Assembly (NCBI GenBank): GCA_021809365.1
Contig: JAKBAC010000051.1
Location: 1 to 19,141 of the forward strand
DNA: 19,141 bases
Reading direction: 5' to 3'
DNA from: Planctomycetota bacterium
Lineage (GTDB): Bacteria > Planctomycetota > Phycisphaerae > WQYP01
Shown: one piece after another, positions 6,602-14,700 of the stretch
Layout: each line of letters starts with the position of its first letter
How positions within the stretch are numbered: position 1 is the first letter of the stretch
Program-made: the position numbers and the translations under genes
The notes under the pieces: model-generated
What the model saw: the letters and a program-made list of their open reading frames with translations, nothing else
Told to the model about the DNA's origin: nothing
The model's database searches: none

Positions 6602-7489
6602 ATGAAGGTCATGGTCATCGGCAGTACCGGACAACTTGGGGCTGACCTTGTGGAAGCATTACCGCGGGCGGGTTGTGCGGTTCTGGCAATCAGCGGGCGG
6701 CGGGAGTTGGACATTACCAACACATCGGCGTTCGCGGCTTTTCTCGATCAGCATCACCCGGATGCCGTTATCAATACCGCGGCATTTCATAACGTGGACC
6801 TTTGTGAAAGTGAAGTGGATCAGGCATATCATGTCAACACCATTGCCGTGCGCGGCCTGGCGGTGGAATGCCAAAAACGCAACGTGTTGGTATTTCAGAT
6901 CGGCACGGATTATGTGATGGAGGGGGAGCCGGAATGTAAGCCGCTGCCGGAATCAGCGCCGGCGCATCCAAAAAGCATTTATGCCTTAACCCGCTTCGGG
7001 GGTGATTGCATGACGCTCACCTTCGCCGCGACGACGGGTTATGTGGTGCGAACCTGCGGATTATTCGGCATGGCGGGCTGCAAACTTAAAGGCGGGTTGA
7101 ATTTTGTCGATACCATGATCCGCTCCGCCCGTGCGGGAAAACCCATGCGTGTTGTGAACGACCAGATTGTCGCCCCCACGCCCACGGATGATCTGGCCCG
7201 GCAATTAATTCTCATGCTGCACAATCCGCCCGGTCCGGGGCTGTATCATGCGGTGTCCCATGGACAATGCTCCTGGCATGAATTCGCCTGTGCCGCACTG
7301 GCTTATGCCGGCATTCATCATCCCATAACGGCGGTGCGCAGCAGTGAATTCGCCGCTCCGGCACAACGGCCCGTTTATTCGGTATTGGATAATGCGCGGC
7401 TGCGTCAACTGGGGATGGATCGGATGACGGATTGGCACCAGAGTCTGCAACGCTACATTGAAAAAAAGTATCCGGTGACAGAACACTAA
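6602..7489 (+). CDS. rfbD: dTDP-4-dehydrorhamnose reductase-like SDR
   Basis: A 295-residue extended short-chain dehydrogenase of the RmlD/RfbD type, which reduces dTDP-4-dehydro-L-rhamnose to dTDP-L-rhamnose. The NAD(P)-binding GSTGQLG lies at 7-13, followed by INTAAFHNVD. The sTD(Y/F)V..G element is GTDYVMEG with T102. Y127 occupies the catalytic Tyr position, and the C-terminal PVYSVLDNARLRQLG matches the family. The catalytic Lys position of YxxxK is Arg here (YALTR, R131). GGAG lies 7 bases before the start at 6602; the upstream extension runs through repeat DNA. No rmlABC genes are nearby, so the exact sugar nucleotide is uncertain. It is 14 bases from the glycosyltransferase gene, which suggests surface polysaccharide work. 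Confidence 0.75.
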   Translation: MKVMVIGSTGQLGADLVEALPRAGCAVLAISGRRELDITNTSAFAAFLDQHHPDAVINTAAFHNVDLCESEVDQAYHVNTIAVRGLAVECQKRNVLVFQIGTDYVMEGEPECKPLPESAPAHPKSIYALTRFGGDCMTLTFAATTGYVVRTCGLFGMAGCKLKGGLNFVDTMIRSARAGKPMRVVNDQIVAPTPTDDLARQLILMLHNPPGPGLYHAVSHGQCSWHEFACAALAYAGIHHPITAVRSSEFAAPAQRPVYSVLDNARLRQLGMDRMTDWHQSLQRYIEKKYPVTEH

Positions 7490-7503
7490 ATGCGGGAGTT
7501 CAA

Positions 7504-9066
7504 ATGCCTGATGGCGTAACAAAAACATTTTGGCGCAACTGGCGATTCTGGCTTATCGCGGCCATCTCCGCCGGGTTGGCCTGGCGGCTGACAGATTACT
7601 TTCTGCGGTTTCCGGTGTGGGATGATGAAGCCTCACTGGGCTTGAACATCATGCATCACAGCTACACGGGACTGCTGCACCCGTTACAGTACAATCAGGT
7701 CTGCCCGATCGGATTTCTATGGATAAGTAAATTTATCATCCAATATTGCGGCACCGGCGTATGGGCGCTGCGCGGTTTGCCGCTCCTGGCGGGAATCGCG
7801 GCGGTGCTATCCGCATGGCCAATCTTTAAATCTTTTGGCGGACGGCGTGTCGGCCTCTTGGCCACAGCTCTCATTGCCTGCTCTCTGGCCACCAATCGTT
7901 TCGGTACGGATTTCAAACCGTATTCGCTCGATTTACTCCTGGCTCTGTGTATCGTAGGCCTGACCCTGCGCGCGATCCGCAGGCCGGGAGACTACCGACC
8001 GGTCGTGGGTATCGCACTGCTGACACCTATCGCCATCGCGTTTTCATATCCGAGTATGTTTGTGCTAGGCGCAGCTCTGGTCGCGCAAGCACCGGCGTTG
8101 TGGCAACGCCGCCGCCAGGCATCGCGGGCGATTTACATTGGATGGGCCATGATATTGGCGGGAAGTGTGGCCGCGGTTTATTTCGGCGTTATTCGCGGGC
8201 AGATGAATCACACCAATTCTTTCATGCAGAAATTCTGGCAGTCGGCTTTTCCGCCGCACGGCCTGGCCATCGTGGGCTGGCTGATTCACGCCCATGTATC
8301 CAATATGATGAGCTATCCCTTTGGCGGCTCCCAGGGAATTGCGCTGGCCATCGCACCGCTGGTGGCGCTGGGGCTGCTGCGCCTCTGGCGGAAAAGGCGC
8401 TGGGCGGAATTGACTCTGCTTGCCGGGCCGTTTGTTCTCACATTTCTCGCAGCCTATCTTCATAAATACCCGTATGGTGCCGATGCCCGCGTGGAACAGC
8501 ATCTTGTGCCGTCCATTGCGCTGCTGGCGGCGCTGGGCGCGGTAACGTTGTGTGCCGCGCTTATTCGCAAGTCCCGCAACATCAACATTTGGCGCAACGC
8601 CGCCAATATTCCCGTGGCGGTAATGGTACTCTTCGCCCTGTTTATGATCGGCAAGGATATTCGCTTTCCCTGGCGAACACCCGCGCCATTGGTGGCACAG
8701 CGCTTTATCACGCGGGTGTTCGCCCATGCCGGTCCCCACACCCACATTGTGCTGCTGAACCAACATCCTTTCCGCTATTCCGTGCTGCTGTCCTGGCAAC
8801 TGGTGACACAGCGGCATCCTGTTATCATCGGCCCCGATCTTCGCATGCTGCCCCGGTTGGCCGCGGTCGGAAGTTACTGGCTGGTGCAATTTCATTTCAG
8901 CAGCGCGGAGCCGATAGCCGCACAAACTCTGCAACAATTTCGGCACGCTTTGCGACACGGGATCATCAGCGCGGACATCACACGTCGGCTTGTTGAACCA
9001 TTCAGCGGATTTCGGCCCGTATATATGCAGGAAGTGCATATCACATCCGCTCCGAACCCCCAATGA
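7504..9066 (+). CDS. GT-C membrane glycosyltransferase, family 39/ArnT-like
   Basis: A 520-residue polytopic membrane protein. The first segment (about 14-32) is followed by RFPVWDDEA, whose acidic pair is the first-loop motif of GT-C enzymes (ArnT, PMT) that use polyprenyl-phosphate sugars. About ten further hydrophobic segments extend to about residue 385. A soluble C-terminal part follows (about 395-520, starting near PLVAQRFITRVF). SD GGGAG lies 7 bases before the ATG. It follows the RmlD-like gene by 14 bases and probably transfers a sugar to lipid, glycan or protein at the periplasmic side of the inner membrane. Donor and acceptor cannot be read from sequence. Confidence 0.72.
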   Translation: MPDGVTKTFWRNWRFWLIAAISAGLAWRLTDYFLRFPVWDDEASLGLNIMHHSYTGLLHPLQYNQVCPIGFLWISKFIIQYCGTGVWALRGLPLLAGIAAVLSAWPIFKSFGGRRVGLLATALIACSLATNRFGTDFKPYSLDLLLALCIVGLTLRAIRRPGDYRPVVGIALLTPIAIAFSYPSMFVLGAALVAQAPALWQRRRQASRAIYIGWAMILAGSVAAVYFGVIRGQMNHTNSFMQKFWQSAFPPHGLAIVGWLIHAHVSNMMSYPFGGSQGIALAIAPLVALGLLRLWRKRRWAELTLLAGPFVLTFLAAYLHKYPYGADARVEQHLVPSIALLAALGAVTLCAALIRKSRNINIWRNAANIPVAVMVLFALFMIGKDIRFPWRTPAPLVAQRFITRVFAHAGPHTHIVLLNQHPFRYSVLLSWQLVTQRHPVIIGPDLRMLPRLAAVGSYWLVQFHFSSAEPIAAQTLQQFRHALRHGIISADITRRLVEPFSGFRPVYMQEVHITSAPNPQ

Positions 9067-9196
9067 CTTTGACCCGACCCGACATAACCTTCCGCCTCCA
9101 GCCGTCTGCGTCCCCCTCCCGGCGCAGGCGGGACTGATTACGAAATAATTGTTATGATACCGCCGGTAATTGAGTTAACGCTTTGGGCGGATCATT

Positions 9197-10534
9197 ATGT
9201 TGGACATGCGGTTTATCCGGGAGAATCCGGGCCTGGTTAAAGATGGAGCGCAGGCGAAGAATATTGCTGTGGATCTGGAGGGTCTGCTGGAACTCGATGC
9301 GCGTTCCCGCACACTGCAACAGCGCCTGCAGGAGCTGGCCACGGAGCAGAACAAAATCAACAAGGAAATCGGGCCTTTAATGGGGCGGCTGAAAGGTGAA
9401 AGGGATCCGGCCAGACGCGCGGAGCTTGAAGCCCAGGCCGCCGCGCTGCGTGAACGGCCCATGCGGATCAAGATTGAATCCGCGCAGCTTCAAGAGCAAA
9501 TCAAAGCACTGGAGCCGGAAATCAACACCCGCCTGCTGACCATTCCCCAGCCGCCGGACGTTGATGTACCGCGCGGAAAATCATCGGAAGACAATGTGGA
9601 ACTGCGAAAATGGGGAACGCCCCCCAGCTTCGATTTTACCGTGCGCAGCCATGTTGACCTCGGCGAGAAGCTGGGGTTATTCGATGTGCCGCGCGGGGTG
9701 CGGCTGGCCGGATCACGGAGCTATTTTCTAACCGGGGCCGGAGCCTTGCTTCATCAGGCGGTTCTGCGCCTGGCCATGGACATGATGGTGTTTGAAAAAG
9801 GCTTCACACCCATGACCGTGCCGGTGCTGGTGCGTGAGGCGGCCATGCGCGGCACGGGGTTTTTTCCCGCCGGGCGGGAGCAGGCGTACCGGGTCGGGGA
9901 AGTGAATGAAACCGGGGAGGATGAACGCTTTCTCACCGGCACCGGTGAAGTAGGCCTGACGGCTTATCACCTTGATGAAATTCTTGATGAAGCGCAATTG
10001 CCCCGGAAACTCGTTACGCAAAGCACCTGCTTTCGGCGCGAGGCGGGCACGTATGGAAAGGACACATCGGGCCTGTACCGCATTCATCAGTTTGATAAGG
10101 TCGAACAGGTTATTATCTGCAAAAATGACCGTGATGAATCCATCCGCTGGCACCAGCAGATTCTGGCGAACAGCGAATTTCTGCTGCAACGGTTGAATCT
10201 GCCGTACCGGGTGATGCAATGCTGCACCGGTGATCTGGGCCCGAAAAACGCATCCATGATTGATATAGAAACATGGATGCCTTCCCGCAATGCGTATGGG
10301 GAAACCCACAGTGCCAGCCGACTGTATGATTTTCAGGCCCGGCGATGTGACCTGCGCTACCGCGATACGCAGGGCAAGGTGCATTTTTGCCATACGCTCA
10401 ATAACACCGTGGTGGCCAGCCCGCGCATTTTGATCCCAATTCTGGAACTGTATCAGAATGCCGATGGAACCATCCGCGTGCCCGAAGCGCTGCGACCCTA
10501 TGTGAACGGCATGGAGATCATTGCGGAACCATAA
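9197..10534 (+). CDS. serS: Seryl-tRNA synthetase
   Basis: A 445-residue class II aminoacyl-tRNA synthetase charging tRNA-Ser. Residues about 30-115 form the antiparallel coiled-coil arm, opening with MLDMRFIRENP. The serine-binding region FLTGTGEVGL (about 245-254) and motif 2, FRREAGTYGKDTSGLYRIHQ through FDKVE (279-303), are clear. Motif 3 reads LNNTVVASPRILIPILELYQ (401-420), keeping the Arg but replacing the usual NGSG(L/T)A wording. I recall this variant in planctomycete-like enzymes. The SD is weak (GGCGGA about 7 bases before ATG). About 130 non-coding bases precede it, with a possible -10 (TATGAT, 9153-9158) but no good -35. Confidence 0.95.
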   Translation: MLDMRFIRENPGLVKDGAQAKNIAVDLEGLLELDARSRTLQQRLQELATEQNKINKEIGPLMGRLKGERDPARRAELEAQAAALRERPMRIKIESAQLQEQIKALEPEINTRLLTIPQPPDVDVPRGKSSEDNVELRKWGTPPSFDFTVRSHVDLGEKLGLFDVPRGVRLAGSRSYFLTGAGALLHQAVLRLAMDMMVFEKGFTPMTVPVLVREAAMRGTGFFPAGREQAYRVGEVNETGEDERFLTGTGEVGLTAYHLDEILDEAQLPRKLVTQSTCFRREAGTYGKDTSGLYRIHQFDKVEQVIICKNDRDESIRWHQQILANSEFLLQRLNLPYRVMQCCTGDLGPKNASMIDIETWMPSRNAYGETHSASRLYDFQARRCDLRYRDTQGKVHFCHTLNNTVVASPRILIPILELYQNADGTIRVPEALRPYVNGMEIIAEP

Positions 10535-10543
10535 GGCAAACTG

Positions 10544-11929
10544 ATGGAACAACAGGAATCATCCCAGCTTTCCCGGATCGTTCATCGGATCGCCCTGGCG
10601 ATGGTGGCCATCGGCGCGGCCGCGATGTTTGTCTTCGGCGACCGCCCCTCCACCCACACCCTGCCGAACGGAAAACCGATTCATCACCGCATCGTGGTGA
10701 GTTACTGGGAGGAATGGACGGGCTTTGAAGGTCGGGCGATGGCCCACATCGTCAATAAATTCAACACATCCCAGCACCATATCTATATCAATATGGTGGA
10801 AGTCAGCGCTGTGAATATCAAAACATTAATTGCGACCGCCGGCGGCGATCCACCTGATCTGGTCACGCTCTGGTCGGGAATTCTGGGCCAATTTATTTCC
10901 TACCATGCGCTGAACTCGCTGAACATACTGGTGCGGCAGCATGTTGTCACGCCCCACACGTTTGTACCGTTCGCCTGGAAACTCTGCACCCACGACGGCA
11001 CACTTTATGGCCTGCCCGCCACCACCGACCCCAATGCGCTGTATTGGAATAAGCGCCTCTTCGCCAAAGCGGGACTGGACCCTGACAAACCGCCCACAAC
11101 CTTGAAACAGCTCGATGACATGGCGGATCGTCTGACCATACGCACACCGGGCGGCGCGATTCAGCAGGCCGGCTTTTTGCCCATGGTACCCAACTGGTAT
11201 TCTCCGGACTGGGGGATATATTTCGGCAATCATATTTACAATTCCAAAACCGGCTATTTTCATATCGATACGCCGCAACAAATTCAGGCCTATCGCTGGT
11301 TCCAGAGTTTTTCCAGGCGGCTGGGGTATCAGACCGTCGACACGTTTCAAAGCGGATTGGGGCAATTTAACTCACCGTTGAACCCGTTTATGGATGGTCA
11401 GGTTGCCATGGAATTGCAGGGGCCTTTTCTGGCCAATTTCATTGATCGCAACAATCCCAGCCTCATCGGGCATTATGGTGTGGCACCCTTTCCCACGAGT
11501 TTCGGCGCGCCCGGGGCCGCATCATTTGGTGATTGTGATATTTGGGCGATTCCGCGCGGAGCGCGGCATATCCGGGCGGCGCTGGAAGTGCTGAAGTTTT
11601 TTATCCAGCAGAAAAATCTGGAATATCTCAATGACAAACAGGCCAAGCCATCACCACTGATGAAAGTCAGCCAAAAATTTATCCGCGATAACCCCAATCC
11701 GTATATTCAGGTATTTGATCAAATTGCAAACTCGGCCAATGTGCAATCTCTGCCGCCCAGTCCCATCTGGCCGCGCGTCAATGGCCAACTTACCGTCATG
11801 GCCAATCGCATCTGGATGGGAGCGTCCGTAACCGGGCAGCTTCACCGGGCGCAGGTTCTGGCCGATCAATGGGTGCGGCGGGAAAATCATCTGGCCGCGC
11901 TGCGGCGTAAGCGGGAGTCGCGGCCATGA
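10544..11929 (+). CDS. Sugar ABC transporter solute-binding protein (SBP family 1), membrane-anchored
   Basis: A 461-residue extracellular binding protein of the CUT1 type. A hydrophobic segment at about 15-32 follows a short n-region containing R11 and R15. There is no lipobox Cys and no evident AXA cleavage site, so it is probably held in the inner membrane by an uncleaved helix. The mature part contains HRIVVSYWEEWTG, an AGGDPPDLVTLWSG block and TDPNALYWNKRLFAKAGLDP, all typical of family 1 sugar-binding proteins. It starts 9 bases after serS with a poor SD (AAGG within the serS stop region). It overlaps the first permease by ATGA. Substrate, probably an oligosaccharide, is unknown. Confidence 0.85.
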   Translation: MEQQESSQLSRIVHRIALAMVAIGAAAMFVFGDRPSTHTLPNGKPIHHRIVVSYWEEWTGFEGRAMAHIVNKFNTSQHHIYINMVEVSAVNIKTLIATAGGDPPDLVTLWSGILGQFISYHALNSLNILVRQHVVTPHTFVPFAWKLCTHDGTLYGLPATTDPNALYWNKRLFAKAGLDPDKPPTTLKQLDDMADRLTIRTPGGAIQQAGFLPMVPNWYSPDWGIYFGNHIYNSKTGYFHIDTPQQIQAYRWFQSFSRRLGYQTVDTFQSGLGQFNSPLNPFMDGQVAMELQGPFLANFIDRNNPSLIGHYGVAPFPTSFGAPGAASFGDCDIWAIPRGARHIRAALEVLKFFIQQKNLEYLNDKQAKPSPLMKVSQKFIRDNPNPYIQVFDQIANSANVQSLPPSPIWPRVNGQLTVMANRIWMGASVTGQLHRAQVLADQWVRRENHLAALRRKRESRP

Positions 11930-12885
11930 AAGAACCCGTCCGTATGCGTGAGCAATTGGCCGGTATGACCTTCGCCGCACCGTATATTGTCGGCGTGGCC
12001 CTGTTTTTAATTTTTCCCCTGGCCATGAGCTTGTACTACAGCTTCTGCAACTACAGCATGTTGCAACCGCCGTTATGGATCGGGTGGGCCAATTATCGTC
12101 ACCTGCTGACGGATCACGCCTTTCACACCGCGCTGGTGAACACCATACTTTACGCGGCGATTTCCGTGCCGTTCACCCTGGCCCTGAGTCTGCTGCTGGC
12201 GATTCTGCTGAATCAACCGATCCGCGGCCAGGCGATATATCGCACGATTGTGTTTCTGCCGTCTCTGGTGCCGCTGGTGGCATCCGCCTTGATCTGGCAG
12301 TGGCTTTTCAACGCGGACAAGGGGTTGATTAACGCCTCTCTCCAGCCAGTGTTGCACAATCTGGGACAGGATGTCCTGGCTCCCATCGCTGCCGCCATCG
12401 GTGCCGAACCATCCACCATCATGTCCCTGCGACACCTCTCCCCGCCGGTCTGGCTGGGTAGCCCGCACTGGGCGATGGCCGCGATTATTTTTATCAGCTT
12501 CTGGGGCGTCGGCCAGACGGTCGTTATATTTCTCGCCGGGTTGCAGGATGTTCCACGCGAACTGCACGAAGCCGCCCAGATTGATGGGGCCGGTCCCATC
12601 CGCCGCCTTTTCAGCATCACCCTGCCGATGCTCTCGCCGGTGATATTTTTCAATCTGATCATGGGGATCATCGGCAGTTGGCAGGTGTTTGATATTCCGT
12701 ATGTCATGACCGGTGGTGGTCCGGGTCGCTCCACACTTTTTTACAGCATGTACATTTTCAGCGCCGCGTTCAATGAATTGCGCATGGGGCCGGCGTGCGC
12801 AATGGCGTGGATTCAGTTGTTAATTATCCTTTTTCTAACGGTACTGGCCTTCGCGTCAGCCAGAAAGTGGGTTTATTACGCATGA
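11926..12885 (+). CDS. CUT1 sugar ABC transporter permease, MalF/UgpA-like
   Basis: A 319-residue inner-membrane permease with about six transmembrane helices. The ATPase-coupling EAA loop reads EAAQIDGAGPIRRLFSITLP from residue 215. MTGGGPGRST after the next helix is a hallmark of the MalF/UgpA subfamily. A soluble loop of roughly 45 residues (about 140-185, with LRHLSPPVWLGSPHWA) lies between helices and is longer than usual. It overlaps the binding-protein gene and the second permease by ATGA each, implying translational coupling. Confidence 0.92.
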   Translation: MKEPVRMREQLAGMTFAAPYIVGVALFLIFPLAMSLYYSFCNYSMLQPPLWIGWANYRHLLTDHAFHTALVNTILYAAISVPFTLALSLLLAILLNQPIRGQAIYRTIVFLPSLVPLVASALIWQWLFNADKGLINASLQPVLHNLGQDVLAPIAAAIGAEPSTIMSLRHLSPPVWLGSPHWAMAAIIFISFWGVGQTVVIFLAGLQDVPRELHEAAQIDGAGPIRRLFSITLPMLSPVIFFNLIMGIIGSWQVFDIPYVMTGGGPGRSTLFYSMYIFSAAFNELRMGPACAMAWIQLLIILFLTVLAFASARKWVYYA

Positions 12886-13709
12886 ATCGCGCGCACCGAC
12901 TGCTGACGCACTTTCTGCTGCTGCTGGCGGCGGTGGCTTATCTGGCTCCGCTGCTCTGGATGGTCGATACGAGCCTGAAGCGCGAAGTACAGGCGGTGCG
13001 GGTGCCGCCGGTATTTATTCCGCACCCGTTGCGCTGGCAAAACTATGTTCACGTTTTGCGCGATCCGCAATTCGATTTTTCGCTGTTCGCCCGCAACACG
13101 TTGATCATCGCGACATTAAGTTCCATCGGGGCCATGCTGTCGTCTTCCCTGGTGGCGTACAGCCTGGCGAAAATCCGCTGGCGTGGCCGCGGACTGATGT
13201 TCGGCATTGTGCTCTTGTCCATGATGATTCCCTTTCCGGTGTTCATGGTGCCGCTCTATCGCATTTTCCGGGAATTGGGCTGGATCGGAACCAACAGCCC
13301 GCTTTGGGTCCCCGCTTTTTTCGGCATTCCATTTTTCATTTTTCTGCTCCGGCAGTTCTACCTGACCATTCCCAGAGAATTGTCCGAGGCCGCGGTCATG
13401 GACGGCTGTTCCCATTTTGGAATATGGTGGCGGATTATGATACCGCTGACCCGACCGGCGTTGCTGGTGGTGGGATTATTTTCATTTATGAGCGCGTGGA
13501 ATAATTTCCTGGGACCCTTGGTATATCTGACGCACCAGAGCAGCTTCACGCTTTCCGTGGCGCTGCAGGTATACGAAAGCCGCTCCGGCGGAACCAGCTA
13601 CAATCTGCTGATGGCCGCATCCGTTCTGATTATCGCGCCGGTTCTGGTGCTGTTTTTCCTGGCGCAGAAAACCTTCATCCGCGGCATCGCTACCACCGGC
13701 ATCAAGTAA
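12882..13709 (+). CDS. CUT1 sugar ABC transporter permease, MalG/UgpE-like
   Basis: A 275-residue inner-membrane permease. The first helix lies at about 9-28. The EAA loop is ELSEAAVMDGCSHFGIWWRI with EAA at 169-171, followed by IPLTRPAL. SAWNNFLGPLVYL is the conserved later helix of the MalG family. The ATG at 12882 overlaps the upstream stop (ATGA); the same frame is open further upstream, but only inside the first permease gene. No ATP-binding protein gene follows, so the pair probably uses a shared MsmX/UgpC-type ATPase encoded elsewhere. Confidence 0.92.
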   Translation: MNRAHRLLTHFLLLLAAVAYLAPLLWMVDTSLKREVQAVRVPPVFIPHPLRWQNYVHVLRDPQFDFSLFARNTLIIATLSSIGAMLSSSLVAYSLAKIRWRGRGLMFGIVLLSMMIPFPVFMVPLYRIFRELGWIGTNSPLWVPAFFGIPFFIFLLRQFYLTIPRELSEAAVMDGCSHFGIWWRIMIPLTRPALLVVGLFSFMSAWNNFLGPLVYLTHQSSFTLSVALQVYESRSGGTSYNLLMAASVLIIAPVLVLFFLAQKTFIRGIATTGIK

Positions 13710-13858
13710 GCCCCGTTGCTCGTTACTTGTTGTTCGTTGAAATTGGCCTCCGTTACCTCGTGGTAAATTCAGCCGTCGCGGTCGTCGTATCTTTGCGCTC
13801 TTTCGCCTTTGCGGTTCACCCCATTGATCGTCGCCCAGACATCGCCGCCCACCCTAAC
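13710..13858. other. Intergenic DNA with low-complexity simple repeats
   Basis: It lies between convergent genes. It contains TTGCTCGTTACTTGTTGTTCG (broken TTGYTCGTT units, about 13717-13738) and CTTTGCG-like repeats (about 13790-13815). Similar degenerate strings are common between genes in environmental bacteria. No gene or clear terminator is seen. Confidence 0.4.
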
Positions 13859-13899
13859 GCCCTGTTCCACCCGTAATTACGGGTGGAACAGGGCACTAG
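13859..13899. repeat. 36-bp perfect palindrome, copy 1, ending in CTAG
   Basis: 13859-13894 is a perfect palindrome whose core is CCACCCGTAATTACGGGTGG, flanked outward by GCCCTGTT and its complement. It is followed by ACTAG, whose reverse complement supplies the TAG stop of the minus-strand gene at 13896. It lies between two convergent genes. As RNA it would form an 18-bp stem with almost no loop. There is no T-run on either side, so it is not a standard intrinsic terminator. Confidence 0.85.
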
Positions 13900-14663
13900 C
13901 GGCCCGTGGGTATTGCGCCGTCCAGACCATGGTGCGGGCTGGGCTTGGGCAGCGTGACGTTGATCGGCTTGAATTTTCCGCCTTTGGAAACATGAATTCC
14001 ACCCAGATCGGGAAGATACTGCCACGGGTTGGTGATCTGATCCGCCGGGCCACGCCATCGCGTCATCACCTTGCCGAGGTTGGCGACTTTCTGCCAGCCG
14101 GCGTAATACCGCTCAAAATACCAGACCGCCACGCGGAAAATAATGGAGCCTTGGTGGCCGGAATAAAAATTATTTGTGCGTATCTGCTCTACCACCATGG
14201 TGGCATGATTGTGATCCCCGGCAATCCACAATGGGCGGTTGTAATTGGTGAAGCGTTGAATTTTCTCAATAAACGTGACCATCTGCCGCAAATCGCTTCG
14301 GGTTATTGGCGGACCGGGTTGCACGGGGCGGTAGTAGCGCATGTCCACACCCTCCCAGCGGGTTTTACCGGCGAAAACGATAAGATCGTAAGTGTGACCG
14401 GGTGGAACCCCCGGAATGGTGAACTGCCCGGTGGCCGGGTTTATTGTGCCAGGAAAGGCCCATCGCGTTGGCTGGTCTTTGCTGACGGCCAACACGTTGG
14501 CGCGATTGCGTTCAACTGCTTCAATTTGGGATATTTTTGCCGTGGATTCAATACGACCTGACAGCGTGATGCCGGAAGCGGCACAGGCACGGGTGGCAAT
14601 TCCCAGCATCACGAACACGGGTAGCAGCAACGTCATACCGGTCTTCTGGCTGTAAGTTCTCAC
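13896..14663 (-). CDS. Secreted protein of unknown function with an N-terminal carboxypeptidase-regulatory-like fold
   Basis: About 255 residues from a GTG at 14663. This start gives a basic n-region (RTYSQKTG), a hydrophobic core (MTLLLPVFVMLGIA) and an ACA-A cleavage site, a good signal peptide. An ATG at 14636 is the alternative but leaves no basic n-region. After cleavage, GITLSGRIESTAKISQ and the later INPATGQFTIPGVPPGHTYD look like a transthyretin/CarboxypepD_reg-like beta sandwich that carries decorations. The C-terminal half (WYFERYYAGWQKVANLGKVM and on) is not recognised. It starts 37 bases after accC on the same strand and may be co-transcribed. Its stop lies in the palindromic repeat. 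Envelope or periplasmic location is likely. Confidence 0.6.
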   Translation of the reverse strand: MRTYSQKTGMTLLLPVFVMLGIATRACAASGITLSGRIESTAKISQIEAVERNRANVLAVSKDQPTRWAFPGTINPATGQFTIPGVPPGHTYDLIVFAGKTRWEGVDMRYYRPVQPGPPITRSDLRQMVTFIEKIQRFTNYNRPLWIAGDHNHATMVVEQIRTNNFYSGHQGSIIFRVAVWYFERYYAGWQKVANLGKVMTRWRGPADQITNPWQYLPDLGGIHVSKGGKFKPINVTLPKPSPHHGLDGAIPTGR

Positions 14664-14700
14664 GATGTTGTCCCAACTACGCCCGACCAATACCGCCGGA

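Noticed and set aside
6298..6723. 142-residue N-terminal extension of the MbfA-like frame
   Set aside because: It would cross the TATAAT/palindrome region, the repeat unit and the start of the rfbD gene; the conserved domain begins at 6297 with a good SD.
8065..9063. Minus-strand open frame of 332 codons opposite the glycosyltransferase
   Set aside because: Antisense to a polytopic membrane protein; no domain or start signal seen.
9728..10552. Minus-strand open frame of 274 codons opposite serS
   Set aside because: Antisense shadow of a certain gene.
13809..14561. Plus-strand open frame of 250 codons opposite the secreted protein
   Set aside because: It runs through the perfect palindrome and has no recognisable domain, whereas the minus frame has a signal peptide and a fold-like pattern.
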